Below, in pieces: positions 44,938 through 56,384 of a stretch of 64,000 bases of DNA. The notes below the pieces were generated by a model, which had not been told where the DNA came from, made no database searches, and worked only from the letters and a program-made list of their open reading frames with translations. Both the position numbers and the translations under genes were made by a program. Each line of letters opens with the position of its first letter. Positions within the stretch are counted from its first letter, which is position 1. The DNA comes from Diadophis punctatus similis (lineage: Eukaryota > Chordata > Lepidosauria > Squamata > Dipsadidae), in assembly GCA_023053685.1 (NCBI GenBank), contig JALIGW010000016.1, positions 10,229,001 to 10,293,000 on the forward strand, read 5' to 3'.

Positions 44938-45249
44938 AGGGATAGCAGTGTTCCAATATCTCAGGGGTTGCCACAAAGAAGAGGGAGTCAAACTATTCTC
45001 CAAAGCACCTGAGGGTAGAACAAGAAGCAATGGGTGGAAACTAATCAAGGAGAGAAGCAATTTAGAACTAAGGAGAAATTTCCTGACAGAACAATTAATC
45101 AGTGGAATAGCTTTCATCCAGAAGTTGTGAATGCTCCAACACTGGAAGTTTTTAAGAAGATGTTGGATAACCATTTGTTTGAAGTGGTGTAGGGTTTCCT
45201 GCCTAAGCAGGGGGTTGGACTAGAAGACCTCCAAGGTCCCTTCCAACTC

Positions 45250-45283
<34 letters not shown>

Positions 45284-45308
45284 GCTGTTGCTGTTGTTGT
45301 TGTTGTTG

Positions 45309-45389
<81 letters not shown>

Positions 45390-45390
45390 T
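44938..45390 (+). mobile_element. CR1-like LINE 3' end with (GTT)n(ATT)n tail
   Basis: GGGATAGCAGTGTTCCAATA through GGACTAGAAGACCTCCAAGG and TCCCTTCCAACTCTG, then a trinucleotide tail of GTT (with GCT) changing to ATT to about 45388. Confidence 0.9.
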
Positions 45391-45662
45391 CTTACTTTCT
45401 GAAATGTGCAAGATGGTAGTATTACTTTCACCATAACTCCTTGATCTATACAAATGTGAGATTTGATCTTGTGATCTTTACCCTCTTTTGGAACATTTTT
45501 TTCTTCTTCACAACCTATAGAAAGAACAGTGCAGGGCATTTTCAAAAATGTTTCTCGTTTGCTACCGTATTCTTCTTTAATTTATATTGGGATATTTCAA
45601 TTCAGCAGGAACTTGAATTCCTGAGAAAATACAGAGCGTAAAATAATACTGAGTACTTAAAT

Positions 45663-45957
45663 GTAAAGATTTCCCTTATCCAGTTGTGTCCAATTCTAGG
45701 GGGTGGTGCTCATCTCCACTTCTTAGTGAAAGGAGCCAGTGTTGTCCAAAGACACTTTTGTGGTCATGTGGCCAGCATGATTATATGCCGAGGCACATGG
45801 AATGCTGTTACCTTCCCACTGAAGTGGTACTTATTTATCTACTTGCATTTGCATGCTTTCGAACTGCAAGTAATAGAAGCTAACCCCATTGCACAGTGCT
45901 TGGGTCTTGAACTGAGGCTGACAGTTTTCCCACTGACAAGCTCAATGTATTTAACCC
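45663..45957 (-). mobile_element. SINE of the 3280 family
   Basis: Minus strand: GCTTGTCAGTGGGAAAACTG, GGTTCAAGACCCAAG-like box, GAAAGCATGCAAATGCAAGT, GGCCACATGACCACAAAAGT, GAATTGGACACAACTGG and AAATCTTTAC end. Confidence 0.75.
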
Positions 45958-45965
45958 CTGACTCA

Positions 45966-46138
45966 CAGGGGTGAAATCCTCCTGGTTCGCTCTTACCAGT
46001 CGGTCGCTGCAGAGCCTTTGGAGCTGGTGGCATTCGCGGCGCGGGGCTGCCCCCGCCCGCCTCCCCCGCCCGCCTGGACACCGCCATTTGTGTTCTTTTG
46101 CCCTCTGCGCATGCAGAACGCTTTGCACCCCTGCGGCC
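45966..46138 (+). mobile_element. hAT-type MITE, single-arm relative of the 41731 palindrome
   Basis: Begins CAGGGGTGAAATCCTCCTGG and contains GCGGCGCGGGGCTGCCCCCGC and TTTTGCCCTCTGCGCATGC, one arm of the palindrome. Flanks CTGACTCA (45958-45965) and CTGACCCA (46139-46146) agree at 7 of 8; the right terminus is eroded. Confidence 0.6.
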
Positions 46139-46355
46139 CTGACCCATTGTGCCATCATACTTAAGGCGCAAGAAATCCTACTGAAAAAGAAACAGATTTA
46201 TTAAGTAGTAGATATCAAGTATGGTTTACCCAGCTGCTGGTGAATACAAAAACATATTCATTCTATTTGAAGTCAAAACTAGGTTCATTAACAAATGCAT
46301 AGCTTGGGGGGGGGAATTACTTTTATCAAAATTATATCATGAAGAGAAAAAGACA

Positions 46356-46362
<7 letters not shown>

Positions 46363-46440
<78 letters not shown>
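46363..46440. repeat. (GA)n microsatellite
   Basis: About 39 GA units. Confidence 0.95.
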
Positions 46441-46442
<2 letters not shown>

Positions 46443-46569
46443 TTTGCTTCCTCGTTTTAATAATAGCAGGCCAAATAAGAGATGCATATGCAGTAATAGT
46501 AGGAAAAGAACCTTTCGCTGCAACACTTGAACTAAATAAATATTCAGTTATTTACTCTCCTTGTATGCT

Positions 46570-46700
46570 GAGAGAGTCAGCATGATGTTGTGATTCAGAT
46601 GCTGAGCTAAGAGCAGGAATCCCCTGTTCTAGCCCTCCTTTAGACAGAGAAGCCAGCTGGGTAACCTTGAGCCAGACAAATCTGCATCCGTCTCTGTGAT
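46570..46700 (+). mobile_element. Fragment of the GAGCCAGTTTGG SINE family
   Basis: AGTCAGCATGATGTTGTGAT, GAGAAGCCAGCTGGGTAACC-TTGAGCC. Diverged. Confidence 0.5.
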
Positions 46701-47392
46701 GGGTTGGATGAACGACAAAAACCTCTCTACTCAACACGCTTTGATAGCTTCATTGCCAGAGCCAGGTGAATGCAGAGCAGAAGCCAGCAGTCCCCGCTGC
46801 TATGCCGTACAGATTGTACCATATCGTTGTTGCTCAATGCCCATTTCAGGAGGATCTGGGTGGCTAACAATTGTGACTATAAAGAAAATATTATCTAGAA
46901 ACTGCAATTGTTTATTTAAAAAATCAAAAATTAAAAAAATGAATAAATGGAACAAAGATGTCATAAGCTTGCAAACCCAACTTTTAGTTTATCATAGCCT
47001 TCCTCCTGCAAGACAGAATAGCTAGATTTTCTTAACTTTTCATAAGCCCAAGAGGGACAAGGCTGACAAATCTCTGTTGGGAGGAGTTCTGAATCGGGTT
47101 GCCATTGAAAACATATGCTTCTAAGGCACAGTCAGTTGGCAATCCTATGGGATAGGACCTAGAAAAAGTTGACTCTATTTGATCAGGATGAATGGGGAGA
47201 TGAATAGAGGAGAAAGTAGTGCCTCATATACCTACATTCAGAGGCACATAGGGCCTTAATTTTGACAACCAGTATCTTGGATCACACACAAAAACTGAAT
47301 GTAAATAATACCACCAATGACTATGTATCACATATTGCAACATCGCTGACACAGTTTACATAATCATGCCATTCCAACCATCCACAGTATGA
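46701..47392. other. No recognised feature
   Basis: Nothing recognised; an A-rich tract near 46918-46945. Confidence 0.4.
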
Positions 47393-47400
47393 AGTTACAT

Positions 47401-47738
47401 TTTACTACTGGTTCTGTGGGCTTGGCTTGGTGGGCATGGTGTGGCTTGGTGGGCGTGGCTTGGTGGGCGTGACAGGTGAAGGATGCTGCAAAATCTCCAT
47501 TCCCACCTCACTCCAGGGGAAGGATACTGCAAAATCTCTATTCCCACCCCACTCCAGGGGAAGGATATTACAACATCCCCATTCCCTTCCCACTTCTGGG
47601 GGAAGGATATTGCAAAATCTCCATTCCCACCCCACTCTGGGGCCAGCCAGGGGTGGTATTTGCTGGTTCTCCGGACTACTCAACATTTCCGCTACTAGTT
47701 CTCCAGAACCTGTCAGACCCTGCTGGATTTCACCCCTG
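47401..47738 (-). mobile_element. hAT-type MITE (338 bp) with 41-bp tandem repeats
   Basis: Right end GCTGGATTTCACCCCTG; left end worn (TTTACTACTGGTTCTGTGGG). Perfect duplication AGTTACAT (47393-47400 and 47739-47746). The interior (about 47480-47650) is four copies of a 41-42-bp unit containing CTGCAAAATCTCCATTCCC. Relatives: 57410-57587 and parts of 54226-54678 and 26270-26393. Confidence 0.85.
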
Positions 47739-48000
47739 AGTTACATGATGTCATTTTGATGTCACAGTGGCTTTAATAAATATCTCAGAATTTCTCACAA
47801 GTGCTCAGCTTTCTATTTTAAGCCAACAAGTCCATGAAGAACATCTGTCCAGAAATGTTGAACAATGTTTTGAAAATCAAAATCTTTTAATTAAGCACAG
47901 AGTTTTCTGCAGAAAACCTGGGTGTGGAAGACTAAAGAGGATAATGCATATGATTATGTGTTAATTGTATCAGCTTGGCATATCCTGGGGAAAACATTAC

Positions 48001-48739
<739 letters not shown>

Positions 48740-49213
48740 ACTAGAAATATAAAAAAAGATGTTGAGACTGGAAAAAGTGCAGAAAAGTGCAATTAAAATG
48801 ATTAAAGAACTGGAGACTAAAACATATGAGGAACAGGTGAAAGAACTGGGGATGGCTAGTCTGGAGAAAAGAAGGACTAGGAGCGACATGATAGCAGTAT
48901 TGTAGTATTTGAGGGGCTGCCACAGAAAAGAGATCAACTTATTTTCCAAAGCACCAGAAGGCAAGACAGAGAAGCAATGGTTGGAAACTAACCAAAGAGA
49001 GAAACAACCTGGAAGTAACGAGAAACTTCTTAACAGTGAGGACAAATAACCAGTGGAAAAACTTGCCTTCATAAATTGTGGGTGCTCGATCACTGGGGTT
49101 TTCAAAGAAGAGACTGGAGAATCACTTCTCTGAAATAGTATAAGGTCTTCTATATTATGGAGCAAGGGATTGAATTAGAAGACCTTCAAGGTCCCTTCCA
49201 GTTGTATTCCTAT
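48740..49213 (+). mobile_element. CR1-like LINE 3' end
   Basis: AAAAGATGTTGAGACTGGAA, GGATGGCTAGTCTGGAGAAA, GACATGATAGCAGTATTG, GAAGACCTTCAAGGTCCC. A TA-flanked MITE is inserted within its tail. Confidence 0.88.
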
Positions 49214-49215
49214 TA

Positions 49216-50134
49216 CCGTATTTTTCAGAGTATAAGACGCACCGGAGTATAAGACACACCTTAGTTTTTGGGGAGGAAAATAGGGGAAAACAATCTGCCT
49301 ACCAGGTATTCATCTGGCTAGCATCCTTAGTCTGGTCAGCTTCAGCACATTATTTTATCTCCTGGTTAGGACTTAAAAAAACCTTCTTCTGAGAGTAACA
49401 ATGAAAGAGCCTGCAAGCCAGTAAGAGCTGGGAAGATCGTTAGCACCTAGTTAGGGCTAAAAAAAAACTTATTCGGAGCAGCTGCAGCACATTATTTTAT
49501 CTCCTGGTTAGGACTTAAAAAAACCTTCTGAGAGAATAACAATGAAAGAGCCTGCAAGCCAGTAAGAGCTGGGAAGATCGTTAGCACCTGGTTAGGGCTA
49601 GAAAACAACTTCTTTGGAGCAAGTAGAGCAATGGAAAAAAACCCTGCGAAGACTTAGGGCTGGAAAACCTTCTTCTGAGAGAGTAACAATGAAAGAGCCT
49701 GCAAGCCAGTAAGAGCTGGGAAGATCGTTAGCACCTGGTTAGGGCTAGAAAACAACTTCTTTGGAGCAAGTAGAGCAATGGAAAAAAACCCTGCGAAGAC
49801 TTAGGGCTGGAAAACATTCTTCTGAGAGAGTAACAATGAAAGAGCCTGCAAGCCAGTAAGAGCTGGGAAGATCATTAGCACCTGGTTAGGGCTAGAAAAC
49901 AACTTCTTTGGAGCAAGTAGAGCAATGAAAAAAAAACCTTCAAAGACTTAGGGCTGGAAAAACATTCTTTGGAGAGAGTAACAATGAAAAAGCCTGCAAG
50001 GTAAGAGCTGGGAAGATCTGTTAGCACCTAGTTAGGGCTGGAAAAAAAAGCTACATTCAAAGTATAAGACGCACCTGAATTTTCAGCCACTTTTAGGGAG
50101 GAAAAAGGTGTGTCTTATACTCCGAAAAATACGG
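49216..50134. mobile_element. TA-flanked MITE (919 bp) with internal ~147-bp tandem repeats
   Basis: Ends CCGTATTTTTCAGAGTATAA and TTATACTCCGAAAAATACGG, inverted repeats, between TA dinucleotides (49214-49215 and 50135-50136). The core is a tandem array (next entry). No transposase frame. Confidence 0.85.
49360..50040. repeat. Tandem array, ~141-148-bp unit, about 4.6 copies
   Basis: The word AACAATGAAAGAGCCTGCAA recurs with starts at 49397, 49538, 49685, 49832 and (variant) 49980, giving spacings of 141, 147, 147 and 148. Units share CTGGTTAGGGCTAGAAAACA and AGTAAGAGCTGGGAAGAT. Copies 3 and 4 are almost identical. Confidence 0.92.
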
Positions 50135-50388
50135 TAAATAATTCTATTGGAGAATAACTTAGGGGCAGGGCCCTATATAAAGTTTTGATTTTAATTTCTG
50201 GAATATCCAGATGGATTAGAAAACAGGTGATGCAAAATATTATCAGAAAACTCAAAATCTCATTGGTGGTCACTCTCCCTAAAGAGATAATGTTAGGAAG
50301 CAGAAATGTGGGTTTTGTACAGACAATAGTGGTTTTTTTAAAAAAAAAAGTTATATATTTATATACAATTGCTTATATACCCCTAGAC

Positions 50389-50778
50389 CAGGGGTCAGCA
50401 ACCTTAAACACTCAAAGAGCCATTTGGACCTGTTTCCCACAGAAAAGAAAACACCGGGAGCCACAAAAACCTTTTGACATCTAAAATGAAGATAACATTG
50501 CATATCGTTTTTTTACCTTTATGCTATATATAAAAAAACTATAGTGTGTTGCATTTATGTAATCAATGAACTGCTACAGAGAAAACACATTTTTATTTCT
50601 GCATGCAACAAAAACATTTTGAACTCAAAAAAAAAAATGGGTCGAAAAGCTCAATAAATTGTGTGCCGGCGGGTGTCGCACATTGGCGGTTATGACGCAT
50701 GTTTTGAGCGACAAGGAGCCGCAGCAGAGGGATGAAAGAGCCACATGCGGCTCCAGAGCCACAGGTTGCAGACCCCTG
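50389..50778 (+). mobile_element. hAT-type MITE (390 bp), CAGGGGTCAGCAACC family
   Basis: Left end CAGGGGTCAGCAACCTTAAA, right end AGGTTGCAGACCCCTG. Perfect duplication CCCTAGAC (50381-50388 and 50779-50786). Motifs AAAGAGCCATTTGGACC / AAAGAGCCACATGCGGCTCC are typical of this family. Confidence 0.92.
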
Positions 50779-50999
50779 CCCTAGACCTAGATTCCTGAAG
50801 CAGCATAACAGACTATAATTTACAGTCTCTTTCTCTGTGTGTCCATCTGTCCATCCTTGTACAATGCAGATTTTGAGGTGAAATAAATTTTAGTCAATGA
50901 CACAAAATGTCATTAGATGGCAACATCTAGGTAACCTTGGCTGGTTAAGCAAGATTCAACTTAGTATTTAGCAGCCGAGTAGTACTACTAGTAGTAGAG

Positions 51000-51225
51000 T
51001 GGTGTGGTGGCCTAGTGGTGAAGACTCTTTCATCCCATTTGGAAGGTTGAGAGTTCAATCCTAGGTAGCGACAAACGTTTCTCTCTTAGGGCATAAAGAG
51101 AAAATATATGCTGAAAACTCCATGTAGGCATCAGGAAGGGTATCCAGCCAGTAAACCCTCAGTTCCATTCAGTTGCCCTGACTCTACCACAAATAAAGGG
51201 ATTACAAGGTTGTAAAAAAGACCCC
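51000..51225 (+). mobile_element. tRNA-derived SINE, relative of 35453
   Basis: GGTGTGGTGGCCTAGTGG, B-box GAGTTCAATCC, CATCAGGAAGGGTATCCAGC, GGGATTACAAGG. More diverged than the 35 kb copy. Confidence 0.75.
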
Positions 51226-52338
51226 CAAAAGTCTAGTTAGTATTTAAATAGAACCATAACAAGACATCTAAAGCACAATGGAGAAACAGCAGGGATTAAT
51301 TATCTCAGAACCCAGAACCCCAATCCTGACTAAGAAGAAGGTAGACATCTCAGCTGCCAAGTATGTTTTCTGTCTTTCCATCACTGGAGGTGCTTTGCCT
51401 GGTGTTCTAGAATATGATTCTTTCTTTAAAACGGTACAATGACTAAGGAAGCCATACACATAAAAATGCAAGCATACCCATTTGTCAGGATAGATAGCTG
51501 GCCTAGCGAGCAGCTAGGAGCTATGGGAATTGATTTGCCTCACACTGACAAGAAGATTTGCTAGCATTGCTGTGTGTGAAATGAACCAAAATAGTTTTAT
51601 ATCATGACACCAATAGAACAGAAATGTCAGCTTTCATCAAGCCCTGCAGGAAGCTTTTGTTGTGCCCGTTTGGGTGGCCTGATCCTCCAAGTTCCCTGCT
51701 GACGTAAGTTCCTCTTTGTCAAACGTGTTGCCTCTGAAAACACTGAGTAACTTTTCAGGAATTTAGAGATTTGTTTTTCTGAGAACAGTTTCCATTAAGC
51801 TGGTGAGCCATATAACATTAAACTCATATTAGCAGAAAATGAGAACACGTTAATTGAAATGGGTGATATCTCATGCTTCAGTAACAGACAGTTCCAAACT
51901 TGGAATTTGATTCCAAGTTCAGCAGTAACTCTCAGGAGCTTGACATCCTTGTAATTCTACTGAATCTTTAGATTAGCTATAATTTCTGGAACTTCCATTC
52001 CTGGGGGGGGGATGTGTGTGTGTGTAATAAATTAATGCATTAAACCTACTGATTAAAATCAATATTCCAGTATCTCAGAACATATGCAATTATTATTGGG
52101 CTAAGTAATGATCATAATGGTTCTCTGAGAAGTCAATAATATTAGACTGTAAAATTATTGTCTGTGATTTTCTCTGCAGGGGTGGACCCAAGATACTAAA
52201 AGGGGGAGAAAAGATTCAAATCATTGTCTTATGTTAAAGTGCTACGTGCCATTTTTGAACACTGTGCCTGGCAAACATCTGCACTCTATTCTGTTATCAT
52301 GTAATTCTCAGAAAAATGCCTAGAAAGCATATTGGCAG
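51226..52338. other. No recognised feature
   Basis: About 1.1 kb with no repeat or coding domain recognised. Confidence 0.4.
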
Positions 52339-52346
52339 GTCTTGGT

Positions 52347-52859
52347 CAGTGGTGGGTTCCTACCTGAGCTGTCCGGTGCATAGCTCCAATAGGGAGCGGC
52401 CGATTGTGCAATTTGCGCAAGACTGCTCCGGTGCTGTCTCCGCCGGTCCGTCGTGCTCATCACCATCTTTTTGTGAGAATATTTGGGCTTTTTTGCTTCC
52501 GTGCATGTGCGGAAGCAAAATCGTGCCAAAATCTCATGAGGGGACGTGCGCGCGCATGAGATTTCAGCGAGATTTTGCTTCCACGCATGCGCTGAAGCAA
52601 AATCGCGCCAAAATCTCATGCACGTGCGTGTCCGCTCGTGAGATTTTGGCGAGATTTTGCCTCCGCGTATGTGCAGAAGCAAAATCGTGCTGAAATCTCT
52701 CTCTTGCGCGCATCCCCACACAAGATTTCGTCGAGATTTTGCTTCCACAGAAGCAAAATCGCGGAATGGGGAGCGCACGCATAGCATGCACATGCGCACC
52801 CAAAACATGGAGATGCGTGCACAGCACACCGGTATAGGTAAGTGAGCAACCCGGCCCTG
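52347..52859 (+). mobile_element. hAT-type MITE (513 bp) with reiterated hairpin motif
   Basis: Left end CAGTGGTGGGTTCCTACCTG; right end AACCCGGCCCTG. Flanks GTCTTGGT (52339-52346) and GTCCTAGT (52860-52867) match at 6 of 8. The core repeats GCTTCC-N(8-10)-GGAAGCAAAATCGYGCC-type units and their complements at least four times. CpG is frequent. Confidence 0.7.
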
Positions 52860-53149
52860 GTCCTAGTTTGTGTTTTTTTTTTTAAAAAAAGCTACAAAAA
52901 CCTGTCACACCAATATAATATGTGGAAACTAGGGTCCCCCCCTCAAAACCACGATCTTAGCTTGTGTTTCTTCCCCTTTCTGTATGCTTTTGCCTTTGAG
53001 CAGCAGAGCTGAATTTTTATGATAAACATTTCTGGCCACAGGGCAGCACATTTGGATAATAGGATTAGTTGCATAAATGCTCTTCTGTAAATATTGCAGG
53101 ACTAGCGTTACCATCTCTGGGGTTGATGGACACAGTCTGTGGATCTTAG

Positions 53150-53195
53150 CAAAATGAGTCCCTCGGGAGTAGGGCGGCATAGAAGAACCAAATAA

Positions 53196-53246
<51 letters not shown>

Positions 53247-53321
53247 ATGAATGAATGAATGAATGAATGAATGAATGAATGAATGAATGAATGAATGAAT
53301 GAATGAATGAATGAATGAATG
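53150..53321 (+). mobile_element. L2-like LINE 3' end, (AAAT)n changing to (GAAT)n
   Basis: GAGTCCCTCGGGAGTAGGGC-GGCATAGAAGAACC then AAAT units to about 53247 and ATGA/GAAT units to 53320. Confidence 0.75.
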
Positions 53322-53481
53322 ACATAGCATTCTGGCTGCCTCTGTTGGAATTCCTTTCTAGAAAACTAAGGCAATCAAACCAAGAGGGAAAGGCAGAACA
53401 AGGTGATTCCTCATGATCATGTCAAACTCTTCTCTACCAGACTCTGAGCCAGCAGAAAATTACAAGTAGTCCTCAAATCAA

Positions 53482-53697
53482 AGCAATGGCAATATCACTT
53501 ACACCGATAAGCACTTTATAGTGCTTTAGAGCATTTACAATATCAGCATGTTGCTCCTAAAATCTGGGTCTCTCATTTTATCGATCTTGGAAGCATGGAA
53601 GACTGAGTCAACCACAAGCCGGTCAGGATCGAACTCCTGGCAGTGGGAAGAGTTAGCCGGCAATACTGTATTCTAACCATCTTGCCAGTACGGCTCA
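53482..53697 (-). mobile_element. Old Sauria-type SINE
   Basis: AGCAATGGCAATATCACTTA, AATCTGGGTCTCTCATTTTA, B-box complement GGATCGAACTCC, head ACCATCTTGCCAGTACGGCTC. Strongly diverged. Confidence 0.75.
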
Positions 53698-54217
53698 TAT
53701 GACTGTATGATTGTAATGGAACCTGCCCATCACAATCGTAACTCATGCAAATTGTAAAACAAGTCGGTCACATGACCTATCCAATTTCACAACCTTTTTT
53801 GTGCAAATTACTGTAGTCATTAGGCAAATTCACAATCATTGAGTGAATGCGCTGCAGCCATTAGACAAACCACTGGTACATTATCAGCTCGTTTGCCAAA
53901 AAACAGAAGTAAATGCCAGGTTTTGGCAAACCTATCATAAAACATGGTCATGTCACCATAGAACTTAGAATCTTGGTTGTAATTATCCACCAGGTAGATC
54001 CATCTGTATTTTGAATGGATGCTGGACAAGTTGAGAATTACCTGTGTATCAATTTAAAATGTTGCTGGACCTGGATATTACATTATTTATGATTGCAGTA
54101 ATCTGGCTAGTGTGCTCCTTTGGATACCATTTAATACTGTTCTAATGCCCTCTTCCACAGTAGAAATATTTATGCAAAATTGTGCTAAATGATTAAACAT
54201 TGCAAAAGATTGCCAGC
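53698..54217. other. Possibly a diverged DNA-transposon remnant
   Basis: GTCGGTCACATGACCTATCC and CACAACCTTTTTTGTGCAAA resemble parts of the 57963-58310 repeat; the rest is unrecognised. Confidence 0.35.
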
Positions 54218-54225
54218 AAACCATT

Positions 54226-54678
54226 CAGTGATGGGTTCTAAATCCCATCGCTACTAGTTTGCGTGCGTGCTCGTGCATGCACTTGTGCATGCGACGCTTC
54301 TGTGTATGCGCACAGGGTTTCAGTAGGTTCTGACCAGTTCTGGAGAACCAGTAGTGGAAATTTTGAGCAGTTCGGAGAACCAGTAAATACCACCTCTGAC
54401 TGGCCCCGCCCCATCTATTCTCTGCTTCCCGAGTCCCAGCTGATCTGGAAAAAATGGGAATTTTGCAGTAACCTTCCCCTGGAGTGGGGAGGGAATGGAG
54501 ATTTTGCAGTATCTTTCCCCTGCCATGCCCACCAAGCCACACCCACAGAACCCGTAGTCAACATTTTTGAAACCCACCACTGGCATGCACAGAAGTGTCT
54601 GGGGCAGGTGGGCGGAGTCTCCTCCTGCCACTGCTACTGTTTTGTAGAACCGTACGTACCAGTAGCAACCCACCACTG
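54226..54678. mobile_element. Composite hAT-type MITE (453 bp)
   Basis: Left end CAGTGATGGGTTCTAAATCC; right end GTAGCAACCCACCACTG. Perfect duplication AAACCATT (54218-54225 and 54679-54686). The middle includes an inverted segment of the 47401 family (CCAGTAGTGGAAATTTTGAG to CCCCTGGAGTGGGGAGGGAA). Confidence 0.85.
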
Positions 54679-54686
54679 AAACCATT

Positions 54687-55557
54687 GCTAAGGACATGGG
54701 CTTAGCTTTTTTTCTGAAAGGGTATTCCAAAGCAGCCTTAAGCACAATGGGCAGATACAAAAATTGACTCATGAATTAGCAGAGAGAGAATTGTCTCTCA
54801 CACTCTCTCCTGTTTCCCTGTACCTGCTCCCCCAGGGGCCATTGCTAGATAGCTACTCATCTCTAAGACCTTTGAGATAGGAATTGCTTTCAAGACCTAG
54901 AAGATAAGGGGGGGGGGAGTTAGTTTCAAAGAATCTGAATTTCCTGTTGGCCAAAGAATAGACTTGGATAATAGTGTCCAGGGATTGGTGGAAGGGGTGT
55001 GTGCAATTCCCCTCAAAAGCCTACAATGAATACATCTTATCCTTGAAATTACTTGTTTGCAGCACAAACTGATTGGTCACTGAAACACATCAAATTGCAC
55101 CCATGCCAGAATTGCCACAGACTATTGCTTTAAAGAGGAAAAATACAGGAACAGCAAAGGATATTAAGCTGCTTTAAATATTGTTTGGGGATGAGATTAT
55201 GGCATTATCAGGGCATAACAAAGAGCCTGTTGGGGCATGTTCATGTTCTGGCTAAGTATATACAGTATGGGGAAGGCCTTAAAATATGGTCGAGGAAACA
55301 TCTAGAACAGACTAGAAGAAGGCAGTGCAGCAAACCACATTTTAATATAGTGTGTGGAAACCGAGATAATTAATCTATGGTAGAGTAACACATAGATTAA
55401 TCTATGACTAAATCTGTTGTGTAAAATCCAGCCAACTGAGTAAACTATAGTTCATGTGTCCCCTATATCGAAAAGTGTTACTGAGAAAGGCCACATGAAC
55501 AGATAAGAAAATAACAGCTTTTAAGATCTGGTCTACTTTTTGGACACATTACATGAC
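54687..55557. other. No recognised feature
   Basis: Nothing recognised; a G10 run near 54909-54918. Confidence 0.4.
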
Positions 55558-55811
55558 TGTTACGTATTGAATATATATAGTTGTGTTAAGCCCTGCTAAA
55601 GTGAAACTAACCTTTAGATGACTCTAACTGTTAACTCCAACTGTTTTAGAGGGAATCTTGGGTCATTCAAGGATTATGATTGGTTAAGGCCCTGTGGGCC
55701 TAGAATATAAATTATAGATATTTGCCTGCTGTTCCTCAGTACAGTTTTGAGTCAATAAATGCTGTTGTAGCTATGCTGGTCAGCTTCTTCCCTACTGAAG
55801 CCCACTACACA
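55558..55811 (+). mobile_element. Candidate solo LTR of an endogenous retrovirus-like element
   Basis: Bounded by TGT (55558) and ACA (to 55811). In order: ATTGG (inverted CCAAT, 55679-55683), AATATAAATTA (TATA-like, 55704-55714), AATAAA poly-A signal (55754-55759), then TGCTGTTGTAGCTATGCTGG as the U5-like end. Order and spacing fit a retroviral LTR. No flanking duplication could be fixed and no gag, pol or env sequence was seen, so the left boundary is uncertain. Confidence 0.45.
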
Positions 55812-56384
55812 ATAATGACAATATAGCTCTTGCAAAATATCTATAATGCTGGAAGGAATGGGGAAAAAAGGGGAAGAAGAGAACAACCACCAACAAGATA
55901 GATGGACTTAATTACCACAGAGCATTACTGGAAGACCTGAGGGATCAAATCAGAGATAAATCAACCTGAAGAAGTTCTATCTATGTGATTGCTTAGAGTC
56001 AAAATCAACTTGATGACATATCTATCAATCAAAATCCTACCTTAGATAAGGATGTGTAAAGAGATTTAAAGCCAGCCCAAAGGCATGCAAAAGGGGAAAG
56101 GAAGAAACAAGCTGACTTGGAGAAGCAATTACATAATCAATACGTTGAAAGAGGTGTGAGGAAAAAAACTCTAAATAATGTAATATGAGAGGACCCAGGA
56201 TAAAATTCAAGAGTCTGTTATTCACTGCCAGAGTGAAATAATATTCCTGGAAACCCAACATTGTCTGTTTCTGAACTTGGTCTCTCTCAAAGGGCTGACA
56301 GCTTGCCATAGATCTCGGTGAACTGATTGGATGAGATTAGTTTTGCCCACTGAATTCTCACAGATGTAAAATGTTATTACTTTG
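55812..56384. other. No recognised feature
   Basis: Small SINE-like scrap at 55985-56020 (AGAGTCAAAATCAACTTGAT); otherwise nothing. Confidence 0.35.

Noticed and set aside
49360..50040. Regular direct repeats that superficially suggest a CRISPR-like array
   Set aside because: The unit is ~147 bp with no short repeat/unique spacer alternation, there are no cas genes, and it sits between MITE ends in a eukaryotic context.
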